From Thalassospira indica (lineage in GTDB: Bacteria > Pseudomonadota > Alphaproteobacteria > Rhodospirillales > Thalassospiraceae): a DNA stretch of 64,000 nt. Each line of letters begins with the position of its first letter. The first letter of the stretch is position 1. The DNA is taken from assembly GCF_003403095.1 (NCBI RefSeq), contig NZ_CP031555.1:1116001-1180000 (forward strand). Direction: 5' to 3'. Under the pieces are notes generated by a model. The model was given only the letters and a program-made list of their open reading frames with translations. It was not told where the DNA came from and searched no databases. Positions 18,297 to 26,879 of the stretch are shown in pieces. The translations under genes were made by a program, and so were the position numbers.

Positions 18297-19571
18297 ATGG
18301 GCGTGATGGTTGACAAGGCCAGACAAGCAATCGACAAGGTCAATCAACTTGGCGAGCTTAAGGACAAGATCTTTACCGAGTTTGATTCTGAGCGGATTTT
18401 AAAGGCTGCTGCCGAGGCGGAGCAATATTGCGCGCAAAATCCGGGTGCGCCGCTTGCCGGGATGTTGGTATCGGTCAAGGATTTGTATGATGAGGCGGGC
18501 ATTGCCACCACGGCGGCATCCGAACTTTTAAAGGGGCGCGCACCCGCCGAGGCTGACAGCGAATGCGTGCGTCGGATCAAGGCCGCCGGGGCCATTCCGT
18601 TTGGTCGCACGACGCTCAGCGAATTTGCCTATTCCGGTGTCGGGCTTAATCCGCATTACGGCACGCCGGGCAATATCTTTGACCCGGAAGGTATTCCGGG
18701 GGGCTCGACATCGGGCGGTGGATTGACTGTGGCGCATGGGATTGTGGATCTGGCGCTTGGCACGGATACCGGTGGCTCGATCCGTATTCCATCGGCGATC
18801 AACGGGCTTTATGGCATCAAGCCAAGCCGCCTTTTGGTGCCGGGCGCGGGCATTCATCCGCTCGCCAAAAGTTTTGATACGCCGGGGCCGTTGGCGGGCG
18901 ATCTTGAAACGGCCATTCGTGCGTTTGAAGTTCTAACCGACATCACCGTGACACCGCCGGAAGATGCGAAAAAGACGCTTCGCATTGGCGTGCCGATGAA
19001 CGCGTTTGTCGATGGGCTCGATGACCGGGTGAAGGCAGACTTTGCAATGATTTGTGCAAAGCTGAAAGAGGCCGGGCATGAGCTGATCGAGATTGATTTT
19101 GCTTTCATTGCCAAGAATGCGATCCTCAATAAGATGCTGGTGTCGTTTGAGGCGCACCGGATCTATGCCAAGGATTTCGTAAAGCTTGAAACCGTCGGGG
19201 ACCCGCGCGTTTTGTCGCGCATGAAGTTTGCCGATACGCTTTCAAGTGATGAGGTGATCGACGCCTATGCCAAGCGGACAGATATCGTATCGATGTTCGG
19301 GATGGCGATGGCGGATGTTGACGTCATGATCGCGCCGACCTTGCCGCGCATGGCGCCCAAGATTGCGGAAGTAGAAGCCGACTTTGATAACCTGAATGCG
19401 CTGATGCTGCGCAATACCGGTTACCTGAACCTGGTCGATGCTTGCGCGCTTTCGATGCCGGTTCAAATCAAAGGCCAGGTTGCACCAGCCGCCCTTATGA
19501 TCGGGGCGCCACACGGTCATGATCAGGCGATCCTGGCAGCGGCCCGGTTGATTGATCCGCTGTTTGGTTGA
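18297..19571 (+). CDS. Amidase signature family hydrolase
   Basis: 424 residues. The Ser-cisSer-Lys triad of amidase signature enzymes is visible: K61 in VSVKDLYDEAG, S137 in GGSTSGGG and S161 in GTDTGGSIRIPSA, with the normal 24-residue gap between the serines. It hydrolyses a C-N bond in an unknown amide in the cytoplasm. Last gene of the LysR-DUF1445-TRAP-DUF2848 cluster and followed by a strong terminator, so it probably releases ammonia and a carboxylate from the imported compound or an intermediate. Confidence 0.9.
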   Translation: MGVMVDKARQAIDKVNQLGELKDKIFTEFDSERILKAAAEAEQYCAQNPGAPLAGMLVSVKDLYDEAGIATTAASELLKGRAPAEADSECVRRIKAAGAIPFGRTTLSEFAYSGVGLNPHYGTPGNIFDPEGIPGGSTSGGGLTVAHGIVDLALGTDTGGSIRIPSAINGLYGIKPSRLLVPGAGIHPLAKSFDTPGPLAGDLETAIRAFEVLTDITVTPPEDAKKTLRIGVPMNAFVDGLDDRVKADFAMICAKLKEAGHELIEIDFAFIAKNAILNKMLVSFEAHRIYAKDFVKLETVGDPRVLSRMKFADTLSSDEVIDAYAKRTDIVSMFGMAMADVDVMIAPTLPRMAPKIAEVEADFDNLNALMLRNTGYLNLVDACALSMPVQIKGQVAPAALMIGAPHGHDQAILAAARLIDPLFG

Positions 19572-19593
19572 AAAAGATGACTGAACAAGAAAG

Positions 19594-19619
19594 CGGCCCG
19601 GAAGTTCCGGGCCGTTTTT
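19594..19619. terminator. Intrinsic terminator after the amidase gene
   Basis: Stem CGGCCCGGA / TCCGGGCCG over AGT, followed by TTTTT. It lies between convergent genes. A nearly identical hairpin ends the TRAP gene at 23914-23943. Confidence 0.9.
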
Positions 19620-19621
19620 GT

Positions 19622-20587
19622 TTAGAGATCCAGCGTCAGGCGGCCGCTGCTTTGCATGCGGGACACGCAAATGCACATTTGGTCGTTCTGGGCTTTCTGG
19701 CTGTCGCTGAGATAGGCGTCGCGATGCGACAAATCACCGTCATGCGAAATCACAACCGATGTACAGATCCCGCAATTGCCCTTTTTGCAGTCGTAAAGCG
19801 GATCGATGTCTGCATCGATCAGGACATCGAGAACAGATTTGCCAACCGGGACTTCGAAGGTCTGGCCGCTTTGCGCCAGATGAACTTCGAAACTGGTGTC
19901 ATCAAGCTGTGCGGCAGGGGTGGTAAAGCGTTCATAATGCACATTCTCCGACGCCCAGCGATTGCGGCGTGCGATATCAAGCACGGCATCAATCAGACCG
20001 CCCGGGCCGCAGACATAAACGTGCTTGCTTGCCTCTGCTGTGCCAAGAATGCTGGCAAGCGGCATGCTGCGTTTTGCGTCGCCCCCATCAAAATAAAGCG
20101 CGCATCTCCCGTCGGCGGCATCAAGGACCTCAGTCATAAGGGCCATGTCGGTGTGGTTGCGGCTGGCATAATGCAGGACAAAATCCTTGCCAGCCTGCTG
20201 TAATGCGGTTGCCATGGCAAGGATTGGCGTGATGCCAATGCCGCCCGCGATCAGAATAGTTTTGGCCGCGACATCAACAAGCGGGAAGTCGTTTTGCGGC
20301 AGGTCGATTTCAAGGACATCACCGGTTTTGACCTTTTGATGCATATACATGGACCCGCCTTCGCCGCCTTCTTCGCGCAGTACGGCGATCCGGTACAGAT
20401 CAGGCTCCCCCGGATTGATGATCGAATAGGACCGTTTGACTGGTTGGCCGGATGTGTCGGTAACGGTGAGTTTGATATGTGCACCCGGTTCGGCGGGCGG
20501 CAGGCTTGTACCCTTGGTGGCAGCAAGATCAAAACCGCGTATGCGGTCGGTCAGGTCATGGACCTGTTGAACAGTAACTTCAGGCAT
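19622..20587 (-). CDS. VanB-type oxidoreductase (phthalate dioxygenase reductase family)
   Basis: 321 residues in the standard order. A flavin domain comes first (RSYSIINP, 52-59), then a NAD(P)H-binding domain (LIAGGIGITPILAMA from 112; CGPGG at 193-197), then a C-terminal plant-type [2Fe-2S] domain with ligands C267, C272, C275 and C305. It passes electrons from NAD(P)H to a Rieske oxygenase, here surely the VanA-like protein encoded at 21618. It is leftward, with two palindromic operator boxes just upstream. Whether the true substrate is vanillate is not known. Confidence 0.9.
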   Translation of the reverse strand: MPEVTVQQVHDLTDRIRGFDLAATKGTSLPPAEPGAHIKLTVTDTSGQPVKRSYSIINPGEPDLYRIAVLREEGGEGGSMYMHQKVKTGDVLEIDLPQNDFPLVDVAAKTILIAGGIGITPILAMATALQQAGKDFVLHYASRNHTDMALMTEVLDAADGRCALYFDGGDAKRSMPLASILGTAEASKHVYVCGPGGLIDAVLDIARRNRWASENVHYERFTTPAAQLDDTSFEVHLAQSGQTFEVPVGKSVLDVLIDADIDPLYDCKKGNCGICTSVVISHDGDLSHRDAYLSDSQKAQNDQMCICVSRMQSSGRLTLDL

Positions 20588-20646
20588 GGCGATTTTCCTT
20601 CCCAGGCCCCCGGATTTTCTCCAGGTGTGTTTGTCTGTCGGCTTGA

Positions 20647-20678
20647 CTGGATCCAGATTAGATCAATTGGATCCAATT
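20647..20678. promoter_or_regulatory. Two operator palindromes upstream of the vanB-like gene
   Basis: CTGGATCCAG (20647-20656) and AATTGGATCCAATT (20665-20678) share the core TGGATCCA. Their centres are exactly 20 bp (two helical turns) apart. The second box matches the palindrome in front of the VanA-like gene, which points to one regulator, presumably the adjacent GntR protein. Confidence 0.8.
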
Positions 20679-20720
20679 TTGTCAAACCTGATGGGGTCGG
20701 CAAATGCGAGGCATGGTGGA

Positions 20721-21443
20721 TTATGCGGTATCTTCGCGTTCGATGACGGTGAAGTTGTCGGGCATATCCTGTGTCGGACCAAGGATTTGCGTATAGCGCA
20801 ATGCCGCATTCGCATGTTCACGCATCAGTGCTTCGGCGCGCGCCCCCTGGCCGTTATCGATGGCGTCGAAAATGATGTGATGTTGCATGTGGCTGAAATT
20901 GAATCGGCGGAATTCGCCGGTCATGTCATCGCGGTTAAAGGCAATCGAGGAAACCGATGCGAAGGGCAGGTGGTCATTGCGCGACAGGGCATCCTCGATG
21001 GCGATGTTGCGGCTGGCTTCGATGATGGTGTTGTGAAAACGCATGTTGAAGTCGTGATAGGTTTCCATGTCTTCATCGGTCAGAAATCCCTTGGAAAACA
21101 GGGCGTCACCGACAGAAAGGCAATCGATCAGGTGATTGCGTGCCTGTGGTGAAATGCCGCGTTCACAGGCAAGGCGGGCAGCAAGTCCTTCGAGCACGCC
21201 GCGCACTTCGATGGCATCGGCAATTTCGGTCGGCGTGATGGCGCGCACAGTGTATCCGCGACGATCCCCTTTGCGCAGCAGGCCTTCCTGTTCGAGTGTT
21301 CGAAAGGCAATTCGGACCGGTGTGCGCGATACGCCAAGCCGTTCGGCAATCGGGATTTCTGCAACCCGTTCGCCCGGTGGAAGTTCCCCGTTGGCGATCA
21401 TTTTCCGCAAGGTGATCAGGACGCGCTGGCCGTGTTTGCTCAT
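20721..21443 (-). CDS. GntR-family (FadR subfamily) regulator of the vanA/vanB-like genes
   Basis: The ATG at 21443 (MSKHGQRVLITL) is preferred, with GGAAA upstream; 240 residues. The in-frame ATG at 21506 would place the operator on its ribosome site. The N-terminal winged helix has the GntR pattern (PPGERVAEIPIAERLGVSRT), and the C-terminal all-helical FCD domain contains metal-ligand-type His residues (FNMRFHNTIIEAS). It lies between the two oxygenase component genes and its probable operators flank both, so it is their regulator, most likely a repressor released by the substrate. Confidence 0.88.
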   Translation of the reverse strand: MSKHGQRVLITLRKMIANGELPPGERVAEIPIAERLGVSRTPVRIAFRTLEQEGLLRKGDRRGYTVRAITPTEIADAIEVRGVLEGLAARLACERGISPQARNHLIDCLSVGDALFSKGFLTDEDMETYHDFNMRFHNTIIEASRNIAIEDALSRNDHLPFASVSSIAFNRDDMTGEFRRFNFSHMQHHIIFDAIDNGQGARAEALMREHANAALRYTQILGPTQDMPDNFTVIEREDTA

Positions 21444-21512
21444 GCCGGTTTCCGTTTTTGTGACTGCCGGGCGATCATAGTTCAGATCGAATTGTTTAAA
21501 AAGCATCTTGCC

Positions 21513-21528
21513 AAATTGGATCCAATTT
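21513..21528. promoter_or_regulatory. GntR operator in front of the VanA-like gene
   Basis: A perfect 16-bp palindrome AAATTGGATCCAATTT in the divergent gntR/vanA region. A candidate vanA promoter (TTGCCA at 21508, weak TTACGC at 21531) would hold it in its spacer. Same core as the boxes at 20647-20678. Confidence 0.8.
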
Positions 21529-21617
21529 GATTACGCTTAGAAGCATAACAAGAAATCTTGGTGGTAAAATTCCACCTGCAAGCAACCTTGATTGGCCTTG
21601 CGCCAAGGGAGAGAAAC

Positions 21618-22635
21618 ATGTTCCTGCGTAACTTCTGGTACGTCGCAGGCTGGGATGGCGAAATTGGTCGCACCCCCCGTCGCGCGCACGATCTGCAATG
21701 AAAATCTCGTTTTGTATCGCCGTGCCGACCGGTCACTGGTCGCACTTGAAGACAGCTGCCCGCATCGCCTTCTGCCGCTAAGTCAGGGTTATGTCGAAGG
21801 CGATCGTCTGGTGTGTGGCTATCACGGGCTGGAATTTGATGGTGACGGCGCATGCGTGCATATGCCCAACCAGCAAAGCATTCACCCAGAGGCCTGTGTT
21901 CGGGCCTATCCGGTGGTCGAGAAGGATCGCTTTGTCTGGGTCTGGATCGGAGATAAGGAAAAGGCCGACGAGGCACTGGTGCCTGAAATCCCGCATGCAT
22001 CCGAAGAAGGCTGGGTGTTTGATGGTGGCACCTATGACGTGAAATGCGGTTATGAGCTTCTGGTCGATAACCTGATGGATCTGAGCCACGAGACCTATGT
22101 GCATCCATCCAGCATCGGTCAGCTTGAAATCACCGAAAGCCTGCCGCAGACACGATCCGATGACGAAAGTGTCACGGTTGAACGCTGGATGGAAAACATC
22201 GTGCCGCCGCCATTCTGGGCCAATAACCTGAAATCCAAGGAAGTCTGTGACCGTTGGCAGATCTGTACCTTTACCCTGCCATCCAACGTGATGATTGATG
22301 TTGGTGTTGCGCTTGCCGGGACCGGCGCGCAGCAAGGTGACCGATCCAAGGGTGTAACCGGCATTGTCGTGAACTGCATGACGCCGGAAACAGAAACCAC
22401 GTGTCGCTATTACTGGGGCATGGTGCGCAACTTTGACATTGATGATAACGGCCTGACCCAAAACATCAAAGATGCGCAGGCCAAGGTATTTTACGAGGAT
22501 CTTGAAGTTGTCGAGGGCCAGCAGGCCAACATGCTGCGCCATCCGGAACGCAAGCTTTTGAACTTCAATATTGATGCGGGCGGTGTGCGTGCACGGCGTC
22601 TGATTGATCGGGCACTTGCTGCTGCGGCGGAATAA
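21618..22635 (+). pseudogene. VanA-like Rieske oxygenase, frameshifted at a C6 run
   Basis: The ATG at 21618, with GGGAGA upstream, reads MFLRNFWYVAGWDGEIGRTP, the normal VanA beginning, then hits a stop after 27 codons. The rest of the protein continues in the next frame. Removing one C from the run of six at 21673-21678 joins them as GRTP-VARTICNENL and gives about 338 residues. The repaired protein has the Rieske ligands C47, H49, C66 and H69 and the mononuclear iron motif DLSHETYVH (about 154-162). It would demethylate or hydroxylate an aromatic substrate with the VanB-like reductase. Sequencing error, a true mutation and phase variation are all possible. Confidence 0.85.
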
Positions 22636-22786
22636 CAAACGCAAAAAAGACAAAGCCGGATCCGAACCGGTCAAAGAACGCTACCAAAAGAGAGAGACGC
22701 TCAGTGCTGAGAAACACCGCGCCAAAACCGTGCCAAGCGGGCGGGGGTGCTGAGCGCATTTTCAGGGAAAACGTCTGAGGTTGAAA

Positions 22787-23821
22787 ATGTTTAAACGCCT
22801 GTTTGTATCGGCAGCAGTTGCTGCTGGCTGTTTGGCAAGCGCGCTTTCTGCGCAGGCCGAACCGGAATTTACCTTCGTTTTGGAACATGTACTGGGGCCA
22901 AAGGCAACGGCACAGGCCAAGTTCCTTGAACCGTGGGCCAAGCGGATCGAGGAACAATCTGATGGTCGCATCAAGATCGAGATTTATCCGGCGATGGCGC
23001 TTGGTGGCAAGCCGACCGAGCTTTACAGCCATATTCGTGATGGCGCGGTTGATCTGGGGTGGAGTGCGCTTGGTTATACGCCGGGTGTCTATCCGCGCAG
23101 CGAAGTGTTTGAGCTGCCGTTTGTTCATACTGGCAGTGCGGCCATCACCAACATGGCCATTCAGGATATCTATGACGAGCACCTGTCGCAGGACTTTGGC
23201 GATATCAAGCCGTTGCTGATCCATGTCCATACCGGACAGGCGATTTTCACCACCGAGAAAAAGATCGAAAGCCTTGCTGATGTCGAAGGCATGAAACTGC
23301 GTGCGCCGTCACGCACCGGCGCCTGGATGCTCGAAAGCTGGGGTGCGCAACCGGTCAGCATGCCGGTTCCTGATTTGCCGCAGGCCTTGTCGCTTGGTGT
23401 CGTGGATGGTGCGCTGATCCCGCACGAGGTCGCCATTCCGTTCAAGATCCCCGATATGACCCAGTATGCCATCGAGGGGGATCAGGGTGTTCGGTTCGGA
23501 ACGCTGGTTTTCATGTTCGCGATGAACAAGGATCGCTATGAAGCCCTGCCAGATGATCTGAAAAAGGTTATTGATGATAACTCTGGTCAGAATATTGCGC
23601 GCGAAATCGGCGAGGCATGGGACGCGATTGAACCCCGTGGTGAAGAGATTTTTGCCAAATCGGGTGAGTTGGTGACGCTTTCAGCCGATGAAACCGCAAA
23701 GTTTGCCGCAAAGGCCGATGAAGTGATTGATCGCTGGGTCGCGGAAATGAATGACAAGGGTGTTGATGGTGCCGCCATTGTCGCGGCTGCACGTGCGGCG
23801 ATTGCCAAGCATAGCCAGTAA
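22787..23821 (+). CDS. TRAP transporter periplasmic binding protein (DctP), no membrane subunits nearby
   Basis: The ATG at 22787 follows GAGG at 22777; 344 residues. The signal peptide ends near ALSAQA-EPEFTF. The DctP family arrangement is visible, with the conserved Arg in VEGMKLRAPSRTGAWML. It lies downstream of the VanA-like gene in the same direction, so it probably binds the aromatic acid or a precursor. No DctQ or DctM gene follows before the terminator. It either uses the pair at 15614-17439 or another elsewhere, or has a sensing role. Confidence 0.88.
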   Translation: MFKRLFVSAAVAAGCLASALSAQAEPEFTFVLEHVLGPKATAQAKFLEPWAKRIEEQSDGRIKIEIYPAMALGGKPTELYSHIRDGAVDLGWSALGYTPGVYPRSEVFELPFVHTGSAAITNMAIQDIYDEHLSQDFGDIKPLLIHVHTGQAIFTTEKKIESLADVEGMKLRAPSRTGAWMLESWGAQPVSMPVPDLPQALSLGVVDGALIPHEVAIPFKIPDMTQYAIEGDQGVRFGTLVFMFAMNKDRYEALPDDLKKVIDDNSGQNIAREIGEAWDAIEPRGEEIFAKSGELVTLSADETAKFAAKADEVIDRWVAEMNDKGVDGAAIVAAARAAIAKHSQ

Positions 23822-23913
23822 GAAGCTTTCAGCCCGCTGACCGGGTTGCTCCTTTTCCGGTCACAGGCATCGTGCGTCGCAAGGGTGTGGTGTTCTTGTG
23901 ACGCACATATATA

Positions 23914-23943
23914 AAAACGGCCCGGAATGTTCCGGGCCGTTTT
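23914..23943. terminator. Bidirectional terminator between the TRAP gene and dps
   Basis: A 13-bp perfect stem AAAACGGCCCGGA / TCCGGGCCGTTTT over ATGT, with A and T tracts built into the two arms. Confidence 0.9.
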
Positions 23944-23969
23944 GCGTTGGGGACGCGAAAAGTTGGTGC

Positions 23970-24440
23970 TTAGCCTTCAAGCAGGGAGCGCAGCATCCAG
24001 GCAGTTTTTTCATGGACCTGAATGCGGGCGGTTAGAAGGTCTGCGGTGGCGTCATCATCCGAGCTATCGCAAATCGGATAGAGCGAGCGCGCGGTCTTGA
24101 TCACGGTTTCATGGCCTTCGACCAATTGCGCAATCATGTCCTTGGCGGCAGGCACACCTTTTTCTTCCTTGATCGCGGTCAGTTCGCCGTAAGCCGAGAA
24201 GCTGGCCGGCGCATAGGCGCCCAGCGAACGAATACGCTCGGCGACCTCGTCAATTGCGGTGGCCAGTTCGGTGTACTGTTCTTCAAACATGGTGTGCAGG
24301 GTCTGGAACATCGGACCCGTCACGTTCCAGTGGAAATTGTGCGTTTTCAGATATAGCGCATAGCTGTCTGCCAGAACGCGGCCAAGTCCGTCGGCGATAG
24401 CGGTGCGGTTGGATTCATTGATGCCGATATCGATCTGCAT
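23970..24440 (-). CDS. dps: Dps-type ferritin-like DNA-protecting protein
   Basis: 156 residues, the usual Dps length, with a strong Shine-Dalgarno (AAAGGAGA). The inter-subunit ferroxidase ligands are in [14 protein letters not shown] and the following [11 protein letters not shown]. By family knowledge it forms a dodecamer that oxidises and stores iron and limits Fenton damage. No long basic N-terminal tail is seen, so direct DNA binding is uncertain. Single gene, convergent with the TRAP gene. Confidence 0.93.
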   Translation of the reverse strand: MQIDIGINESNRTAIADGLGRVLADSYALYLKTHNFHWNVTGPMFQTLHTMFEEQYTELATAIDEVAERIRSLGAYAPASFSAYGELTAIKEEKGVPAAKDMIAQLVEGHETVIKTARSLYPICDSSDDDATADLLTARIQVHEKTAWMLRSLLEG

Positions 24441-24765
24441 GTTTATCTCCTTTCGCCGCTTTCAATCCAAGCGGGCTTTGTGCTTTTTCGTGTTGAAGGC
24501 AGTATGAATGACAGCTGTTAATTACACCAATTGATTGTCTAACTGTTTGCGATAGGGCAATTCTATTACTGGAAGTAGGGTTATTTTTATGGGGCCCGCA
24601 ACGTGGTTTTTCAGGTGCTTGGCATCATCCAAACCCGACAAAAATCAGGTATTTGACTGTTTCGTTGATTTGGAAAAAGGCCGATATGAAGCTTGTTGGC
24701 TCGGTGGATGGCTGTTGAATTCAATGAAATCAACAGTTTGAGTTTCAGATGCCTTTATTGGAACA

Positions 24766-24817
24766 CAATTCGCCCTGAAATGGCCCAATGTAACCTGTTT
24801 TCCCGCCTTGATTTCCG
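24766..24817 (+). promoter_or_regulatory. Conserved upstream region of candidate small RNA A
   Basis: These 52 bp align without gaps to 25051-25102 upstream of RNA B, sharing CAATTYGCCC and AAATGG near the left end and GCC-ATTTC nearer the RNA. The conservation marks a duplicated promoter. The -10 could be CATATT at 24820; no good -35 is recognised. Confidence 0.45.
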
Positions 24818-24997
24818 GGCATATTCACAACTGTCAGTCGAGGACGTGGTCAGCAGTCTCTGTCCCCCCTCACGATACTGGCCCGATTGGTTTCAGGTTG
24901 TTCCCCCACCTGAAATACCCCGGCTGACTTGGTCTCCCCAAGACCATGAATGACCCCGAATAGATTGGGGCGGGTTTTATCCCGCCCCACTTTTTTG
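24818..24997 (+). ncRNA. Candidate small RNA A with C-rich loops
   Basis: No coding gene is supported between 24441 and 25327. This 180-nt segment has, in order: block GGCATATTC (24818); a hairpin GGTCAG/CTGGCC (24848-24883) whose loop holds CCCCCCTCAC; a hairpin TTTCAGGT/ACCTGAAA (24891-24915) with loop TGTTCCCCC; a hairpin TGGTCT/AGACCA (24930-24946) with loop CCCCA; and a terminator GGGGCGGG/CCCGCCCC followed by a T run (24967-24997). RNA B repeats the plan with different stem sequences, which supports a structured RNA. The C-rich loops could pair with Shine-Dalgarno sequences. Positions 24441-24765 show nothing recognisable. Confidence 0.75.
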
Positions 24998-25102
24998 TCC
25001 GGATGGCGGGGCAGCAAGATCACACCATATCAGCGCCGCCGCAATTGCCCCAATTTGCCCCCAAATGGTCATCAGACATCGTATTTTGAGCCGCATTTCA
25101 AA

Positions 25103-25297
25103 GGCATATTCCTAACTGTCGGATGCGAAAAATCGATGCGGTGCCCCTCCCTCACAGGCATCGATGCCCGAAATAAACGCCTTTATCCCCCAAGGCGTTT
25201 TGCACCCAGCGGGCAAGGCAGCGCATCTGACAGGTCTCCCCAAGACCATCTGTCCCCAAAGCCCGGGCGAGCTTAAAGCTCCCCGGGCTTTTAATTT
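25103..25297 (+). ncRNA. Candidate small RNA B, paralogue of A
   Basis: Same block order as RNA A: GGCATATTC (25103); hairpin ATCGATGC/GCATCGAT (25132-25165) with a loop containing CCCCTCCCTCAC; hairpin AACGCCTT/AAGGCGTT (25176-25199) with loop TATCCCCC; hairpin GGTCT/AGACC (25233-25247) with loop CCCCA; and a terminator with arms GCCCGGG + GAGCTT (25261-25288) followed by TTTTAATTT. The stems differ from those of A while the loops stay C-rich, which is compensatory change. The upstream 52 bp also match. Probable trans-acting regulator by inference. Confidence 0.75.
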
Positions 25298-25327
25298 GTC
25301 CGGGACGTGCCGTTTGGGTCACGATTT

Positions 25328-26716
25328 TCAGGCGCGTGATACCGTCTGGCGGGCCGTGTCTTGTGCCGGGGTGTGATTGGTGACTTTGATTGGTGAGAGC
25401 GAGAAGATTTTGGTTGGGTTTTCCCGGCCACGCACAGTGACATCACCGCGCGGCGTCCATGCCGGAATATCGTCGTGATTGCCACAGGCGCGCACTGTAT
25501 CCTCTGTTGCAAGGATATAGGTACCGAACTCCTTGTTCAGTGCCTCAAGCCGGGAGGCGATATTGACGTTGTCACCATGCACCGTAAAGGTCAGGCGGCT
25601 TTCGGAGCCGACAGCACCCAGTACAATTTCACCTGAATTGATCCCGCAGCGGGTTTTCAACTGCCCGCCATGAGAATAAATGCGTCGATTGGCGAGTTCC
25701 TGAATGGCAAGGGCGGTGCGCACGGCATTGAGTGCATGATCGGTATCAGGGGTCACGGCATTAAAGGTGATCAGCATTGCATCACCTTCAAACTGGGTGA
25801 TCACACCGCCAAAATGCGAAATCAAGGCATTGGTCTCGGTGAAATATTCATTGAGCATGGTGGCCAGTTCTTTTGGCGCGAGTTTTTCGGCGATTGATGA
25901 AAAACCTTCGATGTCGGTGAACATTACCGTCGCGTTGACGGCCTCGCCGTCGCCCGGTCGGATCTGTTGTTCGGCATGGGTGATGCGATTGGCAATTTCG
26001 GGTGACACAAAGCGCGACAGATCGCGGGCGGCAATTTCGTCAGTGACAGCCCGAATAAACGATCTTTTGGCGCGCATCACGGCGACCGTCAGAACAGCCG
26101 TAACCAGCAAAATGGCAATAATCTTGTCAATTTCAGCCCCGATCAGGATCGAGTTTGAGGTCAGGTAGGTCACATAATCACGTGTGATCATGCTTTTGCC
26201 GCCCTCCGACCAGATCACATAACCAGTCAGGATGATCCAGCCTGCCGCCGCTGTCCCGCCAGCTATCAGGATATAGCGCGGATCAAAGCGCAGGCTGCGC
26301 AGGGCAATGAAGATGAAAACATAGAGTACGGTCGGTGCTTTGAGATAGAAGCTGGCCGGTTGCATGTACTGGATATGAAAACTCCAGATCAGAACCATCA
26401 GAAGCCCGATATCGGCGATCACTGAAACGGTCAGGAACCAGGTCGAGAGCTTGTTGCGATAGGTCAGGGCAAGACGTTTGAGGGTAAACAGATAATAAAG
26501 CCCAAGCGCCCAAGGTACTGGGTGGATGCCATCGGACATTGCGGTCTTGGGGGAGATGGCATAGAGGATTGCAAAGATCGTCACCAGCAACAACTGAACC
26601 CAGCCGATCAGTTTTTCGCTTTCATATTGTTGTTTTTCGATCGCGCTCTGGACGCGCTCTGGCAGATGACTGTTGGCGTTCTTGCCAAACAGGAAGGCGC
26701 TCAGCGTGCTTTTCAT
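25328..26716 (-). CDS. Membrane-bound class III adenylate/guanylate cyclase
   Basis: The ATG at 26716 (MKSTLSAFLFGKNANSH) is chosen, giving 461 residues; the frame is open farther up but there runs into RNA C. About six hydrophobic segments fill residues 35-230. The catalytic domain follows, with metal ligands in TVMFTDIEGFSSIAEKL and GVITQFEGDAMLITF and the LTFTVHGDNVNIASRLEAL segment. It makes cAMP (or cGMP) at the inner membrane, probably as a homodimer. The N-terminal helices have no recognised sensor motif. It is flanked on both sides by candidate small RNAs. Confidence 0.88.
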   Translation of the reverse strand: MKSTLSAFLFGKNANSHLPERVQSAIEKQQYESEKLIGWVQLLLVTIFAILYAISPKTAMSDGIHPVPWALGLYYLFTLKRLALTYRNKLSTWFLTVSVIADIGLLMVLIWSFHIQYMQPASFYLKAPTVLYVFIFIALRSLRFDPRYILIAGGTAAAGWIILTGYVIWSEGGKSMITRDYVTYLTSNSILIGAEIDKIIAILLVTAVLTVAVMRAKRSFIRAVTDEIAARDLSRFVSPEIANRITHAEQQIRPGDGEAVNATVMFTDIEGFSSIAEKLAPKELATMLNEYFTETNALISHFGGVITQFEGDAMLITFNAVTPDTDHALNAVRTALAIQELANRRIYSHGGQLKTRCGINSGEIVLGAVGSESRLTFTVHGDNVNIASRLEALNKEFGTYILATEDTVRACGNHDDIPAWTPRGDVTVRGRENPTKIFSLSPIKVTNHTPAQDTARQTVSRA

Positions 26717-26879
26717 GGAGCCGATGTCCCGATCATGCAGATGGGTGTCCTTATTGGACACATTGATTGACCATAGTGAAACCAAGGGCGGCGCTTGCCA
26801 AGTCGAGATCGGGTGACGGCTGATCACAGCTGCGTGCGAGCCAGGCGTAATGGGGAGAAGGCGAGGAAGCCGATAAAGC

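Noticed and set aside
24693..25276. Two overlapping plus-strand frames of 86 and 108 codons across RNAs A and B
   Set aside because: They cross hairpins and a terminator, and the two paralogous modules do not preserve a common reading frame.
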